A stretch of 6,151 nt of DNA. Source: Chloroflexota bacterium (GTDB lineage Bacteria > Chloroflexota > Chloroflexia > JAMDCE01). Below the pieces are notes generated by a model. That model was not told the origin of the DNA, ran no database searches, and saw nothing but the letters and a program-made list of their open reading frames with translations. Made by a program: the position numbers and the translations under genes. Numbering within the stretch: position 1 is the stretch's first letter; each line of letters opens with the position of its first letter. The stretch is taken from the NCBI GenBank assembly GCA_023489135.1, contig JAMDCE010000716.1, forward strand, positions 1 through 6,151, read 5' to 3'. This document shows positions 5,626-6,151 of this stretch, piece after piece.

Positions 5626-5747
5626 GCCGTCACACGGGGGTGCTACGCCGCGGTTCACGCTCACCAACCGAACCCACCCTTTCGCCTCAGAGCGGGCGGC
5701 CGCAAGAGGCGTCATTCCGCTGCCAGCACCGCATCGATAGGATATGG

Positions 5748-5828
5748 TATACTTCGTGTGTTAGTCGTCATTTCCGACTGGCCACGCTCCGGGATGTTGC
5801 AACATCGCCGGGGCATCTTCTTTTGCCC
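5748..5828 (+). repeat. Structured intergenic element, copy 2
   Basis: The architecture is the same as at 2700-2789. TATACT (5748-5753) is preceded by TGG as an extended -10. Hairpin 1 is AGTCG 5763-5767 with CGACT 5775-5779, 7-base loop. The spacer GGCCACG follows, then hairpin 2 (CTCCGGGATG 5787-5796 with CATCGCCGGGG 5803-5813). The alternative stem is GGGCA (5811-5815) with TGCCC (5824-5828). Here the loop of hairpin 2 is itself palindromic (GATGTTGCAACATC), and CTTCTTTT follows, so it looks more terminator-like than copy 1. It is in the same orientation as copy 1 and lies about 3.05 kb away. Confidence 0.65.
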
Positions 5829-5850
5829 TCAACCCCAGTTGCTACCTTAA

Positions 5851-5986
5851 CAGATATTTAACCGTCCTATCGACCTGGCGTTAACCTATTCGTGGTAGTC
5901 TTCCCTCAAATGACAGGAGTTACGCGGTAGGTCAATATTCCAGCGCTGTGACCGCAGATAACGCCAGCAAGACCTGGAAATATCTG
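5851..5986. repeat. Nested inverted repeat, two 9-bp arms per side
   Basis: CAGATATTT (5851-5859) is the exact inverse of AAATATCTG (5978-5986). Inside it, CTGGCGTTA (5875-5883) is the exact inverse of TAACGCCAG (5959-5967). The gaps between arms are 15 bases on the left and 10 on the right. The interior contains no gene. It could be a decayed miniature transposable element or part of a long RNA structure. Two nested exact 9-mers are unlikely by chance, but the similarity does not extend between them. Confidence 0.45.
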
Positions 5987-6000
5987 CGTAATCTGCGTAA
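5983..6000 (+). repeat. Tandem 9-bp repeat TCTGCGTAA x2
   Basis: Two exact copies stand head to tail and overlap the outer right arm of the nested inverted repeat. A close relative, TCTGCGCAATCTGCGGAT, occurs on the minus strand at 962-979, at the broken end of the recombinase remnant. Confidence 0.6.
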
Positions 6001-6031
6001 TCCCCTGCGACAGGTGGTAAAGCATCCCGCC

Positions 6032-6075
6032 GCGGTCGCAGGGCCTTCGGTGCGGATAACCGGACCCCCGACCGC
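6032..6075 (+). promoter_or_regulatory. Long leader hairpin upstream of the last gene
   Basis: GCGGTCG (6032-6038) pairs with CGACCGC (6069-6075). GGG (6041-6043) can pair with CCC in 6065-6068, and TTCGGT (6046-6051) pairs with ACCGGA (6059-6064) around a 7-base loop, for about 16 bp in all with small bulges. No T tract follows, so a plain terminator is unlikely. It ends 53 bases before the GTG at 6129 and may lie in that gene's untranslated leader. Confidence 0.45.
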
Positions 6076-6128
6076 TTAGGTCCTGTCACATGAGCTAGCC
6101 GCAGCTAGTGGCGTTGGGGAGGTGCCTG

Positions 6129-6151
6129 GTGAATCGAAGACTCGTCGCTGC
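6129..6151 (+). CDS. Start of a gene running off the right edge
   Basis: GTG 6129 is preceded at six bases by GGGGAGG (6116-6122), one of the best ribosome binding sites in the window. Only 'MNRRLVA' and part of the next codon are visible. Two arginines followed by hydrophobic residues would fit the start of a signal peptide or a membrane helix, but seven residues cannot establish this. No function can be given. Confidence 0.5.

Noticed and set aside
5886..6089. Minus-strand frame with 'GDYADYADIS'
   Set aside because: It arises from the TCTGCGTAA tandem repeat read backwards and spans the leader hairpin; no supporting ribosome binding site was found.
1..6151. CRISPR array, rRNA or tRNA genes, replication or phage attachment signals
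   Set aside because: No regularly spaced repeats, no rRNA-like blocks and no complete cloverleaf were seen on either strand.

Overview
The window looks like accessory DNA from a Chloroflexota bacterium, probably class Chloroflexia. This is inferred from two secreted-protein tails, one intact and one severed. Each has a Pro/Thr-rich stalk ending in a short 'P-[HY]-x-VV-[LI]-P' segment with a basic end, a layout I associate with extracellular proteins of that phylum. Fairly high GC and frequent GTG starts after strong GGAGG sites fit. No ribosomal RNA or core gene is present, so the assignment rests on style only.

Left part (1-960). The end of a secreted kelch-repeat protein (stop at 585) is followed by a convergent, decayed serine-recombinase remnant (605-960, minus strand). 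It has lost its catalytic N-terminus, and its C-terminal helix-turn-helix is still readable in another frame.

Insertion sequence (1001-2604). A 1.6-kb element has TGT...ACA ends with imperfect inverted repeats and an rve-type DDE transposase split over two frames. The overlap holds seven A residues and a nearby stem-loop, arranged for -1 programmed frameshifting. The catalytic domain carries an insert of about 180 residues, basic and apparently coiled-coil, between its first two strands.

Middle part (2605-5322). A terminator-like hairpin and copy 1 of a structured repeat come first. Then four same-strand genes of unknown function: a four-helix membrane protein (3105), a soluble charged protein (3978), a 55-residue small protein (4491) and a second membrane protein (4780). 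The first three have good ribosome binding sites; the fourth has a weak one.

Right part (5323-6151). A severed Pro/Thr-rich tail (5377-5625) has no start codon and no gene body. It is followed by copy 2 of the structured repeat (5748-5828), a nested inverted repeat (5851-5986), a long leader hairpin (6032-6075) and the first codons of a new gene (6129, running off the edge).

The most interesting signal is the pair of structured elements at 2700-2789 and 5748-5828. They share two nearly identical blocks. They also share a first hairpin whose sequence differs between copies while its stem, 7-nt loop and spacing are kept, and an alternative third stem that competes with the second. This suggests a conserved RNA fold or a mobile extragenic repeat that I do not recognise. 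The genes between the copies form an uncharacterised block, but nothing in the sequence proves that they act together.
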